A stretch of 64,000 bases of DNA. It comes from Pseudomonas sp. v388 (GTDB lineage: Bacteria > Pseudomonadota > Gammaproteobacteria > Pseudomonadales > Pseudomonadaceae). Where the stretch lies: NCBI RefSeq assembly GCF_003935425.1, contig NZ_RHQN01000002.1:496001-560000 (forward strand). Reading direction: 5' to 3'. Numbering within the stretch: the first letter of the stretch is position 1; every line of letters begins with the position of its first letter. The notes under the pieces are model-generated. The model worked only from the letters and a program-made list of their open reading frames with translations, was not told where the DNA came from and did no database searches. Positions 14,347 through 21,730 of the stretch are shown here, one piece after another. The position numbers and the translations under genes were made by a program.

Positions 14347-15834
14347 ATGAGTTTGAGCAATCCCACGCTAATAACCTTCGTTATCTACATTGCAGCAATG
14401 GTATTGATCGGCCTGCTGGCTTATCGCTCTACCAACAACCTGTCGGACTATATTCTTGGCGGACGCAGCCTGGGCAGTGTGGTGACTGCACTCTCTGCCG
14501 GTGCCTCGGACATGAGCGGCTGGCTGCTGATGGGCCTGCCGGGCGCCATCTATATGTCGGGCCTGTCGGAAAGCTGGATTGCCATCGGCCTGATCATCGG
14601 TGCCTATCTGAACTGGCTGTTCGTGGCCGGTCGCCTGCGGGTACAGACCGAGCACAACGGTGATGCCCTGACGCTGCCGGATTACTTCAGCAGCCGATTC
14701 GAAGATGCCAGCGGCGTGCTGCGCATCATTTCCGCGGTCGTGATTCTGGTGTTCTTCACCATTTACTGTGCTTCGGGCATCGTTGCCGGTGCGCGTCTTT
14801 TTGAAAGCACTTTCGGCATGTCCTACGACACAGCCTTGTGGGCCGGCGCCGCAGCGACCATTGCCTACACCTTCGTGGGCGGCTTTCTGGCCGTGAGCTG
14901 GACGGACACCGTTCAGGCGACCCTGATGATCTTCGCGCTGATCCTCACGCCGATCATCGTGCTGCTGGCGACCGGCGGTGTCGACACGACGTTCCTGGCC
15001 ATCGAAGCCAAGGACGCGACCAGCTTCGACATGTTCAAGAACACCACCTTCATCGGCATCGTTTCCCTGCTGGCCTGGGGCCTGGGTTACTTCGGCCAGC
15101 CGCATATTCTGGCGCGTTTCATGGCGGCGGATTCGGTCAAGTCCATCGCCAATGCCCGTCGTATCTCCATGACCTGGATGATCCTGTGTCTGGGAGGCAC
15201 CGTTGCCACTGGTTTCTTCGGCATTGCCTATTTTTCGGCCAATCCTGACCTGGCAGGGCCGGTGACCGAAAACCCGGAGCGGGTGTTCATCGAACTGGCC
15301 AAGCTGCTGTTCAATCCATGGGTGGCGGGCGTGTTGCTGTCTGCGATTCTCGCGGCCGTGATGAGCACCCTGAGCTGCCAGCTGCTGGTGTGTTCCAGTG
15401 CGCTGACCGAGGACTTCTACAAGGCGTACCTGCGCAAGGGCGCGTCCCAGCGTGAGCTGGTCTGGTTCGGCCGGGCCATGGTTCTGCTGGTGGCAGTGGT
15501 TTCGATCATTCTGGCCTCCAACCCGGAAAACCGCGTACTGGGCCTGGTGAGCTACGCATGGGCCGGTTTCGGCGCGGCGTTCGGTCCAGTCGTGCTGATT
15601 TCGGTACTGTGGAAAGGCATGACCCGCAACGGCGCGCTGGCCGGCGTGATCGTCGGTGCAGTGACCGTCGTGGCCTGGAAGCAGTTCGATACCATGGGGC
15701 TATATGAAATCATCCCGGGCTTCCTGTTTGCCAGCATCGCCATCGTGGTCTTCAGCCTGATCGGCAAAGGCGCGTCCACGACCATGCAGGAGCGCTTCGT
15801 GGCTGCCGAGAAGGAGTTCAAAGCAACTCGCTGA
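14347..15834 (+). CDS. putP: Sodium/proline symporter PutP
   Basis: Na+-coupled proline uptake across the inner membrane, supplying PutA. 495 residues of the sodium:solute symporter family with about 13 hydrophobic helices. The N-terminal helix reads PTLITFVIYIAAMVLIGL, followed by SDYILGGRSLGSVVTALSAGASDMSGWLL, the classic PutP substrate/Na+ region, and later AAVMSTLSCQLLVCSSALTEDFY. The chosen ATG at 14347 gives the standard N-terminus MSLSNPTLITF; the reading frame is open upstream to 14260, but that extension is not typical. Followed by a REP pair and a strong terminator. Expected to be repressed by PutA and induced by proline. Confidence 0.97.
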   Translation: MSLSNPTLITFVIYIAAMVLIGLLAYRSTNNLSDYILGGRSLGSVVTALSAGASDMSGWLLMGLPGAIYMSGLSESWIAIGLIIGAYLNWLFVAGRLRVQTEHNGDALTLPDYFSSRFEDASGVLRIISAVVILVFFTIYCASGIVAGARLFESTFGMSYDTALWAGAAATIAYTFVGGFLAVSWTDTVQATLMIFALILTPIIVLLATGGVDTTFLAIEAKDATSFDMFKNTTFIGIVSLLAWGLGYFGQPHILARFMAADSVKSIANARRISMTWMILCLGGTVATGFFGIAYFSANPDLAGPVTENPERVFIELAKLLFNPWVAGVLLSAILAAVMSTLSCQLLVCSSALTEDFYKAYLRKGASQRELVWFGRAMVLLVAVVSIILASNPENRVLGLVSYAWAGFGAAFGPVVLISVLWKGMTRNGALAGVIVGAVTVVAWKQFDTMGLYEIIPGFLFASIAIVVFSLIGKGASTTMQERFVAAEKEFKATR

Positions 15835-15844
15835 ACCCACATAA

Positions 15845-15938
15845 CTGTAGGAGACGGCTCGCAGGCATAGGCGTACTTCTTGCCGATGCAAAGAGTGCGA
15901 ATATATCGGCGCTTTGGCGAGCCGGCTCGTTCCTACAG
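15845..15938. repeat. Long inverted repeat / REP pair downstream of putP
   Basis: CTGTAGGAGACGGCTCG at the left end is mirrored by CGAGCCGGCTCGTTCCTACAG at the right. This is a REP-like pair facing inward with a less conserved centre. Confidence 0.65.
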
Positions 15939-15955
15939 AATCGCAGTGTGTCGGG

Positions 15956-15990
15956 AAGGCCCGTATTCCAAAAGGATGCGGGCCTTTTTA
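15956..15990 (+). terminator. Rho-independent terminator of putP
   Basis: Stem GGCCCG (15958-15963) and CGGGCC (15979-15984), flanked by A-rich sequence, with TTTTTA directly after on the + strand. It sits in the convergent gap before the alginate lyase stop. Confidence 0.8.
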
Positions 15991-16000
15991 TTTGCGGGAG

Positions 16001-16672
16001 TCAGGACTTGTTGTGATCAATGTCCAGGTTATAGAACGTGGCCTTGCCACCTTCACTGGAATATCCTTTATTATCCTGGACATAGACGCCAGCCTTGAAA
16101 TAGAGCGGTTTGTCGCGCCAGGTTTTACTCACGTGAGTGCTCCAGTCCATATCGCGCGCGCTGACACTCAATCTTCCGCTGCGGCTGAGATGAATCTCGT
16201 ATTTGAAGCGTTCATTGAGCGGCACGCCTTCGGCGAGTTTGATCACCCGGCTATGATTATCGTCGTATCGATTGCGGACTTTGATTACGATATTGCCCGC
16301 TTGCTGTTTCTGTTTATATTGGTACTCCACTTTGAGCATGGGCTCGGTACTTTCATAAGCATGAATCTGACCAATGACAATCTTGCCGGAGGACGGCACC
16401 TGGTTGACTTCCAGCGTCGCGTTCAGAAAATTGTCTGCATCGGGATACTTCCAGTTGTGCAACGTACCGTCCGACCACGTCTCGCGCAGTTCACTGCGCG
16501 CGTACTTCGCATTTTCCGTGCGCGACCCGGTCACCGGCGACCAGAAGAAAATCCGATTGCCATGAGATTCGAAATACTTGCCGTCATAGCCGCGTACCAG
16601 CTGCGACGTTTCGATGGTTTTTGGCGGAGAGCCCACAGGGATACTGAGATTCCACGACCCGAGATCAATCAT
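16001..16672 (-). CDS. Polysaccharide lyase family 7 (alginate lyase)
   Basis: Beta-eliminating lyase acting on alginate (mannuronate/guluronate polymer). 223 residues, a single PL7 jelly-roll domain. Family motifs are visible: RSELRE (near residue 58), QIHA (near 102) and YFKAGVYVQ (near 200), which together line the catalytic cleft. The start at 16672 is chosen for the GGAAGGA box just upstream; an in-frame ATG at 16705 has no comparable box. No signal peptide is evident, so export or an intracellular role is unclear. Base composition is near 50% GC in places, well below its neighbours, suggesting separate ancestry. It lies alone, with no other alginate genes close by. Confidence 0.9.
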   Translation of the reverse strand: MIDLGSWNLSIPVGSPPKTIETSQLVRGYDGKYFESHGNRIFFWSPVTGSRTENAKYARSELRETWSDGTLHNWKYPDADNFLNATLEVNQVPSSGKIVIGQIHAYESTEPMLKVEYQYKQKQQAGNIVIKVRNRYDDNHSRVIKLAEGVPLNERFKYEIHLSRSGRLSVSARDMDWSTHVSKTWRDKPLYFKAGVYVQDNKGYSSEGGKATFYNLDIDHNKS

Positions 16673-16987
16673 TTTCGTCCTTCCAGATAGGTTCAAGCCC
16701 GGCATTGACTGCTCTGGCTTAAGGTTTCGGGGAGGTCTTATACGGATTGTCAGACGATTTGTTAACGTCGCAGTGCCGAACCAGTGACGTCAAAGTGCTG
16801 TCACATTTGCTCCAGGGCAAGGTGCGTGCGGCCTGTAGATGTATACCGTTAGTCGGCCCGTTTTGAGTTTGATAATGGCAATGAGCTTCCTTGCTACTGC
16901 TTTTCCCAAGACCGGGCTAGAGTTGGCTCACAACGCGTGAGGGTAGTCCTGGGCGACCGGGCCTCACGCCACAAATAGAGAAGCAGC
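16673..16987. promoter_or_regulatory. 315-bp divergent intergenic region
   Basis: Between the alginate lyase and the REC-GGDEF-EAL gene. It is AT-richer than the genes. A TTTGATAATGG stretch near 16870 resembles a -10 region for the rightward gene, but no convincing -35 was found. The 3' part holds the stem-loop listed separately. Confidence 0.4.
16935..16969 (+). other. Perfect 8-bp stem-loop in the leader of the c-di-GMP regulator gene
   Basis: GCGTGAGG (16935-16942) pairs with CCTCACGC (16962-16969) across a 19-nt loop, ending 18 nt before the ATG at 16988 and just upstream of the GAGAAGC ribosome-binding site. No T-run follows. The position suggests an effect on translation or mRNA stability. 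Confidence 0.45.
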
Positions 16988-19105
16988 ATGGAATGCGCGC
17001 AACCCCAACCCAATGATGGATCCTCTGTTTTACTGGTCGTAGACGACTACCCGGAAAACCTGGTGACCATGTGCGCCGTCCTGCAGCGGACGGACTGGCG
17101 CATCATCACCGCCAGTTCCGGGATCGAAGCGCTTACGATTCTTCTGGAACAGGAAGTGGATCTGGTCCTGCTGGACGTTCAGATGCCCGGCATGGACGGC
17201 TTTGAAGTTGCGCGCCTGATGCGCGGCAGCCAACGCACCCGTCTGACCCCCATCATTTTCCTGACCGCCAATGAGCAGTCCAAGGATGCGGTACAGAAGG
17301 GTTACGCCAGCGGGGCGACCGACTACCTGTTCAAACCTTTCGACCCCAATGTGCTCAAGCCCAAGGTGCATGCGTTGCTCGAACAGCAGCGCAATCGGCG
17401 TGCGCTGCATACGCTGACTCTGGAGCTGGAGGCGGCGCGGGCGTTCAACGCCTCGGTGCTGGCCAATGTCGCCGAAGGCATTCTGGTGGTCGATGAAGAC
17501 GGCAGGATCAGCTTCGCCAACCCGGCGATCTGCCGTTTGCTCAACAGCGATGTCGAGCGATTGCGCGGTTCCAGCGTGCTCGACTACGTGCTTGAACCAC
17601 AGGCCGATAGCTGGCGGGACTCGGGCTTTTATCAGCAGTACCGCAAGGGCGACACCTACCGGGTACACGACGCGATCCTGACCACCAGCGACGGCTTGCA
17701 GCTTCCGGCGGCGTTGTCCTGTGCGCCGCTGCCAGCCGAGCAGAAGGCCATGGTCTTGACCGTGCTGGATATGTCGGTGGTTCGCGACCTGTATCAGCAA
17801 CTGGAAAAACAGGCTGTTACCGATTCGCTGACCGGTCTGCTCAACCGGCGTGGCTTCTACCAGACCGTCGAAGGCATGCTGGTACGCAACGAGAAACTGG
17901 ACAAGTTTCTGGTGGTTATCTACATGGACCTGGACGGCTTCAAGCAGATCAACGATTCGCTGGGCCATGACGCCGGCGACCAGATCCTGCTGTGGGTCGC
18001 CGAGCAGCTCAGGGACTGCCTGCGGCCCTATGACGTACTCGCACGAATGGGTGGTGACGAATTCACGGTGGTCATCGATGGCCTGGATTATCCGGAGCAG
18101 GCGGCGAAGGTGGCCGAGAAGCTGATCGAGCGCGTATCGGTGCGCAAGCGGATCGACGGCGTCGACATCAATCTCGGCGCCAGTGTCGGCATCGCCACCT
18201 ACCCTGAGTGCGGCGCCAATCTCGACGGCCTGCTGCGTGCGGCAGACATCGCCATGTACGAAGCCAAGCGAGCCGGTCGCCAGCAGTACCGATTCTACGA
18301 CCAGAACATGAACGGTCGGGCACGCTCTCGGTTGATGCTTGAAGACAGTGTGCGCACTGCCATCGACGGCAAGGACTTTTCGGTGGTCTATCAGCCGCAG
18401 GTCTATGCAGCCGACGGCCGCCTGCGCGGCTTCGAGGCACTGTTGCGCTGGCAGCACCCCAGTGTGGGCGAGGTGCCGCCGGCCCTCTTCATTCCGTTGC
18501 TTGAAGAAACGCGCCTGATCAACCGGCTGGGCGGCTGGATCTTCGATCAGGGCGCGGAGCAGCGCCAGGTCTGGAGCAGCGTGTTCGCGCCGGATCTGGT
18601 GCTGAGTCTGAGCGTCAGCCCTACGCAGTTCTGCATGCCCAACCTGGTGGCGGAGCTCAAGCGTGCGATGGACCGCTTCGAGCTCAAGCCCGGGCAGCTC
18701 GAAGTCGAAATCACCGAACACTCGTTGGTGCACAACCTGACGCATAGCCACAAACAGCTGGAAAAGCTTCACGACATCGGCGTGCGGGTGGCGCTTGACG
18801 ATTTCGGCACCGGTGAGTGTTCGTTGTCGCATCTGCGCAATCTGCAGCTCGATACGCTCAAGCTCGATCGGCATTTCATCGCCCGGTTGCTCGACAATCC
18901 GCGGGACGCGGTGATGGCGCGCAGCATCATCGACCTGTGTCGCAACCTCGAGATGCTGGTGATCGCCGAAGGCGTCGAGACCGCCGAGCAGTACCGCTGG
19001 TTACTCGACAGCGGCTGCCAGGTCATCCAGGGGTTCTTCGTGGCCCGGCCGATGGTGCCGGAGGAGGCGTTGCGCTTCCCTTCGCCATTTCAGTATCAGG
19101 GCTGA
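16988..19105 (+). CDS. Response regulator with PAS, GGDEF and EAL domains
   Basis: Cyclic-di-GMP turnover protein controlled by phosphorelay, 705 residues, cytoplasmic. An N-terminal receiver (about 15-132) has the acidic pocket in VVDDYPEN, phospho-acceptor Asp63 in LLLDVQMPGMDG and Lys in LFKPFDP. A PAS domain follows (about 150-275, ILVVDEDGRISFANPAICRLL). The GGDEF domain (about 280-440) has intact GGDEF at 355-359, and the EAL domain (about 460-700) has EALLRW from residue 483 and DDFGTGECSLSHL. Both catalytic signatures are complete, so cyclase, phosphodiesterase or both are possible. No histidine kinase gene is adjacent, so the partner is unknown. An 8-bp leader hairpin precedes it. 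Confidence 0.93.
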   Translation: MECAQPQPNDGSSVLLVVDDYPENLVTMCAVLQRTDWRIITASSGIEALTILLEQEVDLVLLDVQMPGMDGFEVARLMRGSQRTRLTPIIFLTANEQSKDAVQKGYASGATDYLFKPFDPNVLKPKVHALLEQQRNRRALHTLTLELEAARAFNASVLANVAEGILVVDEDGRISFANPAICRLLNSDVERLRGSSVLDYVLEPQADSWRDSGFYQQYRKGDTYRVHDAILTTSDGLQLPAALSCAPLPAEQKAMVLTVLDMSVVRDLYQQLEKQAVTDSLTGLLNRRGFYQTVEGMLVRNEKLDKFLVVIYMDLDGFKQINDSLGHDAGDQILLWVAEQLRDCLRPYDVLARMGGDEFTVVIDGLDYPEQAAKVAEKLIERVSVRKRIDGVDINLGASVGIATYPECGANLDGLLRAADIAMYEAKRAGRQQYRFYDQNMNGRARSRLMLEDSVRTAIDGKDFSVVYQPQVYAADGRLRGFEALLRWQHPSVGEVPPALFIPLLEETRLINRLGGWIFDQGAEQRQVWSSVFAPDLVLSLSVSPTQFCMPNLVAELKRAMDRFELKPGQLEVEITEHSLVHNLTHSHKQLEKLHDIGVRVALDDFGTGECSLSHLRNLQLDTLKLDRHFIARLLDNPRDAVMARSIIDLCRNLEMLVIAEGVETAEQYRWLLDSGCQVIQGFFVARPMVPEEALRFPSPFQYQG

Positions 19106-19157
19106 ATGACGGGAGAGTGAGTTAGACTGGCGCCTTTGAATCATCAGTCCCGAATCA

Positions 19158-19688
19158 ATGGCCAGCCAGTCCCACGCCCCGCTCAAGTACCTGCAAGCCT
19201 ATCCGACAGCGCTCCAGGATCAGGTGCGTCAGCTGATTGCCCAGGACAAACTGGGCGATTACCTGCAGCAGCGCTATCCCGACCGTCATCAGGTGCAGAG
19301 CGACAAGGCGCTGTACGCCTACGCGCTGGCGTTGAAGCAGGAACATCTGCGTAATGTGTCGGGGATCGACAAGGTGCTGTTCGATAACCGCCTGGACCTG
19401 ACTCATCGTGCCTTGGGCCTGCACAGCAAGGTTTCGCGGGTACAGGGCGGCAAACTCAAGGCCAAGAACGAAATTCGCGTCGCCTCGCTGTTCAAGGATG
19501 CGCCGCCGGAGTTCCTGCGCATGATCGTGGTTCACGAACTGGCGCATTTCAGAGAGTCCGACCACAACAAGGCTTTCTACAAGTTGTGCGAGCACATGCA
19601 GCCCGGCTATCACCAGATCGAGTTCGATCTGCGCATTTACCTGACCTGGCGCGACCTGTCGGCCTCCGGCAAGGCCATTACCGAATAA
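19158..19688 (+). CDS. YgjP-type (M48-related) metallopeptidase domain protein
   Basis: 176 residues. Zinc-protease signature HELAH at residues 126-130, with a third candidate ligand His136 in FRESDHNKAF, typical of the YgjP/DUF45 group. There is no signal peptide or membrane helix, so a cytoplasmic location is likely. The substrate is unknown; relatives are annotated as putative metal-dependent hydrolases. The ATG at 19158 has no clear Shine-Dalgarno. The gene is followed after 21 bp by a small winged-helix gene, and the two are probably co-transcribed. Confidence 0.82.
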   Translation: MASQSHAPLKYLQAYPTALQDQVRQLIAQDKLGDYLQQRYPDRHQVQSDKALYAYALALKQEHLRNVSGIDKVLFDNRLDLTHRALGLHSKVSRVQGGKLKAKNEIRVASLFKDAPPEFLRMIVVHELAHFRESDHNKAFYKLCEHMQPGYHQIEFDLRIYLTWRDLSASGKAITE

Positions 19689-19709
19689 CCCAAGAGCAAG
19701 GATTCAAGG

Positions 19710-20006
19710 ATGGAGGTCAGCAAGACCAAAAGCAGTTTCTACCGTCGCTTGTACGTGGCGTACCTGATTGATTCCGGTATCGCCACCAGTGTGCCGGCGC
19801 TGATGGAGGTCACCGGCATGCCGCGTCGTACTGCGCAGGACACGCTGGCAGCGTTGGCTGATCTGGACATTCAGTGCGAATTCGAACAGCAGGAAGGTGC
19901 GCGCAACCACGCCGGCCATTACCGGGTGCGCGACTGGGGTGCAATTGACCCGGCCTGGATCACCCGACACCTGAAGAGCATCAAGACGGTGCTGGGCTAT
20001 CCCTGA
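19710..20006 (+). CDS. Small winged helix-turn-helix protein
   Basis: 98 residues, no specific family recognised. The central part SVPALMEVTGMPRRTAQDTLAALADL reads as a helix-turn-helix with a recognition helix. It is followed by a short beta-wing-like stretch (CEFEQQEGARNHAGHYRVRDWG) and a basic tail. It probably binds DNA as a small regulator. AAGG lies directly before the ATG. It is coupled to the metallopeptidase gene upstream and followed by a REP pair. Targets unknown. Confidence 0.75.
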   Translation: MEVSKTKSSFYRRLYVAYLIDSGIATSVPALMEVTGMPRRTAQDTLAALADLDIQCEFEQQEGARNHAGHYRVRDWGAIDPAWITRHLKSIKTVLGYP

Positions 20007-20041
20007 ACGAAACCCTACAATTGGCCCGCGAATCCCGGTTC

Positions 20042-20160
20042 CGTAGGAGCGAGCTTGCTCGCGAAGAGGGCGGGACAGGCGATAGAGATGCCGCGTCGCG
20101 CCAGGCGCCATCTCTGTTTCGTTTGCATCGGCCTCTTCGCGGACAAGTCCGCTCCCACAC
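20042..20160. repeat. Paired REP element
   Basis: Left unit CGTAGGAGCGAGCTTGCTCG at 20042-20061 and right unit GCCTCTTCGCGGACAAGTCC followed by GCTCCCAC, inverted, about 70 bp apart. It lies between the winged-helix gene and the acetyltransferase stop (convergent genes). Confidence 0.78.
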
Positions 20161-20188
20161 GTAAGCGCAGGCTACAGAGCTGTCCCGG

Positions 20189-20647
20189 TTATTCGAGGTC
20201 GCGACGCATGCCGATGTGCGGAATGTCGTCTTCCAGGTAGACCTCGCCCACGGCGTTGAAGCCGTAGCGGCTGTAGTAGCCCTGCAAGTGCGCCTGCGCC
20301 GACAGGTAGATCGGCTGGTCGGGCCACTGGCGCTCGGCATGCTCCAGCGCCTGTTCCATCAGTTCGTGGCCGATACCCTGGCTGCGAATCGACGGCGCAG
20401 TGACAACGCGCCCGATGGTCACATCGCCGCCCTGCTGGATAGGGTCCAGCAGGCGCAGGTAAGCCACCAGTTGATCCTCGCGCCAGGCCATCAGGTGGCA
20501 GGTGTCGCCGAGCAGGTCCTGCCCGTCCACATCCAGGTACACGCACTGCTGCTCGACCACAAACACCTCGGCCCGCAGCTTGAGAACGGCGTAAAGCTGC
20601 TCGATGCTCAGCTCGGTATGATGCTTGCAGATCCAATTGATAGACAT
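20189..20647 (-). CDS. elaA: GNAT-family acetyltransferase, ElaA type
   Basis: 152 residues, a single GNAT fold. The N-terminus (INWICKHHTELSIEQLYAVLKLRAEVFVVEQ, residues 3-33) is characteristic of ElaA. The acetyl-CoA binding segment is IGRVVTAPSIRSQGIGHELM (about 83-102), with the Q/RxxGxG/A loop SQGIGH. The acceptor is unknown. Single gene between two REP elements. Confidence 0.88.
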   Translation of the reverse strand: MSINWICKHHTELSIEQLYAVLKLRAEVFVVEQQCVYLDVDGQDLLGDTCHLMAWREDQLVAYLRLLDPIQQGGDVTIGRVVTAPSIRSQGIGHELMEQALEHAERQWPDQPIYLSAQAHLQGYYSRYGFNAVGEVYLEDDIPHIGMRRDLE

Positions 20648-20992
20648 GTTGCCGACTCGCCGGGAAACCAGAAGCGAAGTCTAAACGTATCTGGCGTCAT
20701 TCCCAATAAAACCGTGCCCACCCGGGGTGAACCAGCAGGCTCGACAGATACGAAGTCCACTTGGCTGCGCAGGAACCCGTTCGCTGCGGCTGCCCGGCCT
20801 CTTTGCGAGCAAGCTCGCTCCTGGGGATGTGCCGGGTTCCAGGCGACCGATCCCAGTCCGGAAAAAAGCGGGCCGGGTTGTTGAATCGGGTAATTGCGAC
20901 TTCAATCAACAGCGATGCCATTTCTGTAGTTTGCGGCTTTGCGGCCGATTGGGTTGTATTGGGCCTGGCGCCCATTTCTCGGGAACTTGAGC
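20648..20992. other. 345-bp gap with one REP unit
   Basis: Lies between the divergent elaA and solute-binding protein genes. Apart from a single REP unit near 20797-20824 no structure was recognised. The last 100 bp presumably hold the promoter of the rightward gene. Confidence 0.4.
20796..20826. repeat. Single REP unit
   Basis: CCTCTTTGCGAGCAAGCTCG followed by CTCCTGGGG matches the right-hand arm of the other REP pairs in the window, without a partner nearby. Confidence 0.65.
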
Positions 20993-21730
20993 ATGTCGCG
21001 ATGGCTTCGGGCAGTTGGGGTATTGGGCATGCTGCTGATGGCCCAGGCGGGCGGCGCAGAGAAACTGCGGCTGGTCGCCGACGTCTGGCCGCCGTTCACG
21101 GATGCCACGCTGCCTCACAACGGGCTGGCCACCGATATCGTCAGCACCGCATTGCGCCGCGCCGGCTATGACTCTTTGTACGAAGAGGTGCCTTGGCCTC
21201 GCGCGATGCTGGGTCTGCGCGAAGGCCGCCATGATGTGTTGATCAACGCCTGGTTCAGCTACGAGCGCACCCATATCGGCCAGTTTTCCGACGAGTACCT
21301 GCTCAATCGCATTCGCTTTCTCAAGCGCAAAGGCTCGCCCGTCACTTACCAGAGTCTGGCGCAGTTGAATGACTATCTGATTGCAGTGGTGCGCGGGTAT
21401 GCGTATTTCCCGGCCTTTGACAACGATCCCAGGCTCAAGAAGTTCCCGGTGCACAACTTCTCGATGGCGGCGCGGATGCTGGCGGCAGGTCGGGTCGATC
21501 TGGCGCTGGAGGACGAATACGTGGCCCGACACAGCCTCGCCCATGAGCCGGCCGAGGTGCGCGAGCAGATCGAATTCCTGCCCGGTTCACTGACTGAAAA
21601 CAGTCTGCATATCCTCGTCAGCCTCCAGAACCCGCGGCATGCGGAGATCGTCGCCGCGTTCGACCGGGAAATCCTGGCGATGAAAGCCGACGGCAGCTAC
21701 GACGAACTGTTCAGGCGGCATGGCCTGTAA
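20993..21730 (+). CDS. Periplasmic solute-binding protein (family 3-like)
   Basis: 245 residues. A signal peptide (residues 1-20, MSRWLRAVGVLGMLLMAQAGGA) is followed by KLRLVADVWPPFTD, the usual opening of transporter substrate-binding domains of the amino-acid type. The bilobed fold is suggested by SYERTHIGQFSDEY and by the second-lobe stretch VRGYAYFPAFDNDPRLKKF. The ATG at 20993 is chosen because it starts the signal peptide; the upstream in-frame extension is not signal-like. No permease or ATPase gene is adjacent, so it may be an orphan binding protein or sensor. Its last 20 bp overlap the end of the convergent FUSC gene. Confidence 0.83.
   Translation: MSRWLRAVGVLGMLLMAQAGGAEKLRLVADVWPPFTDATLPHNGLATDIVSTALRRAGYDSLYEEVPWPRAMLGLREGRHDVLINAWFSYERTHIGQFSDEYLLNRIRFLKRKGSPVTYQSLAQLNDYLIAVVRGYAYFPAFDNDPRLKKFPVHNFSMAARMLAAGRVDLALEDEYVARHSLAHEPAEVREQIEFLPGSLTENSLHILVSLQNPRHAEIVAAFDREILAMKADGSYDELFRRHGL

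Noticed and set aside
16935-16969. c-di-GMP (GEMM) riboswitch
   Set aside because: Only one simple stem is visible; the conserved GEMM core and tetraloop receptor are absent.
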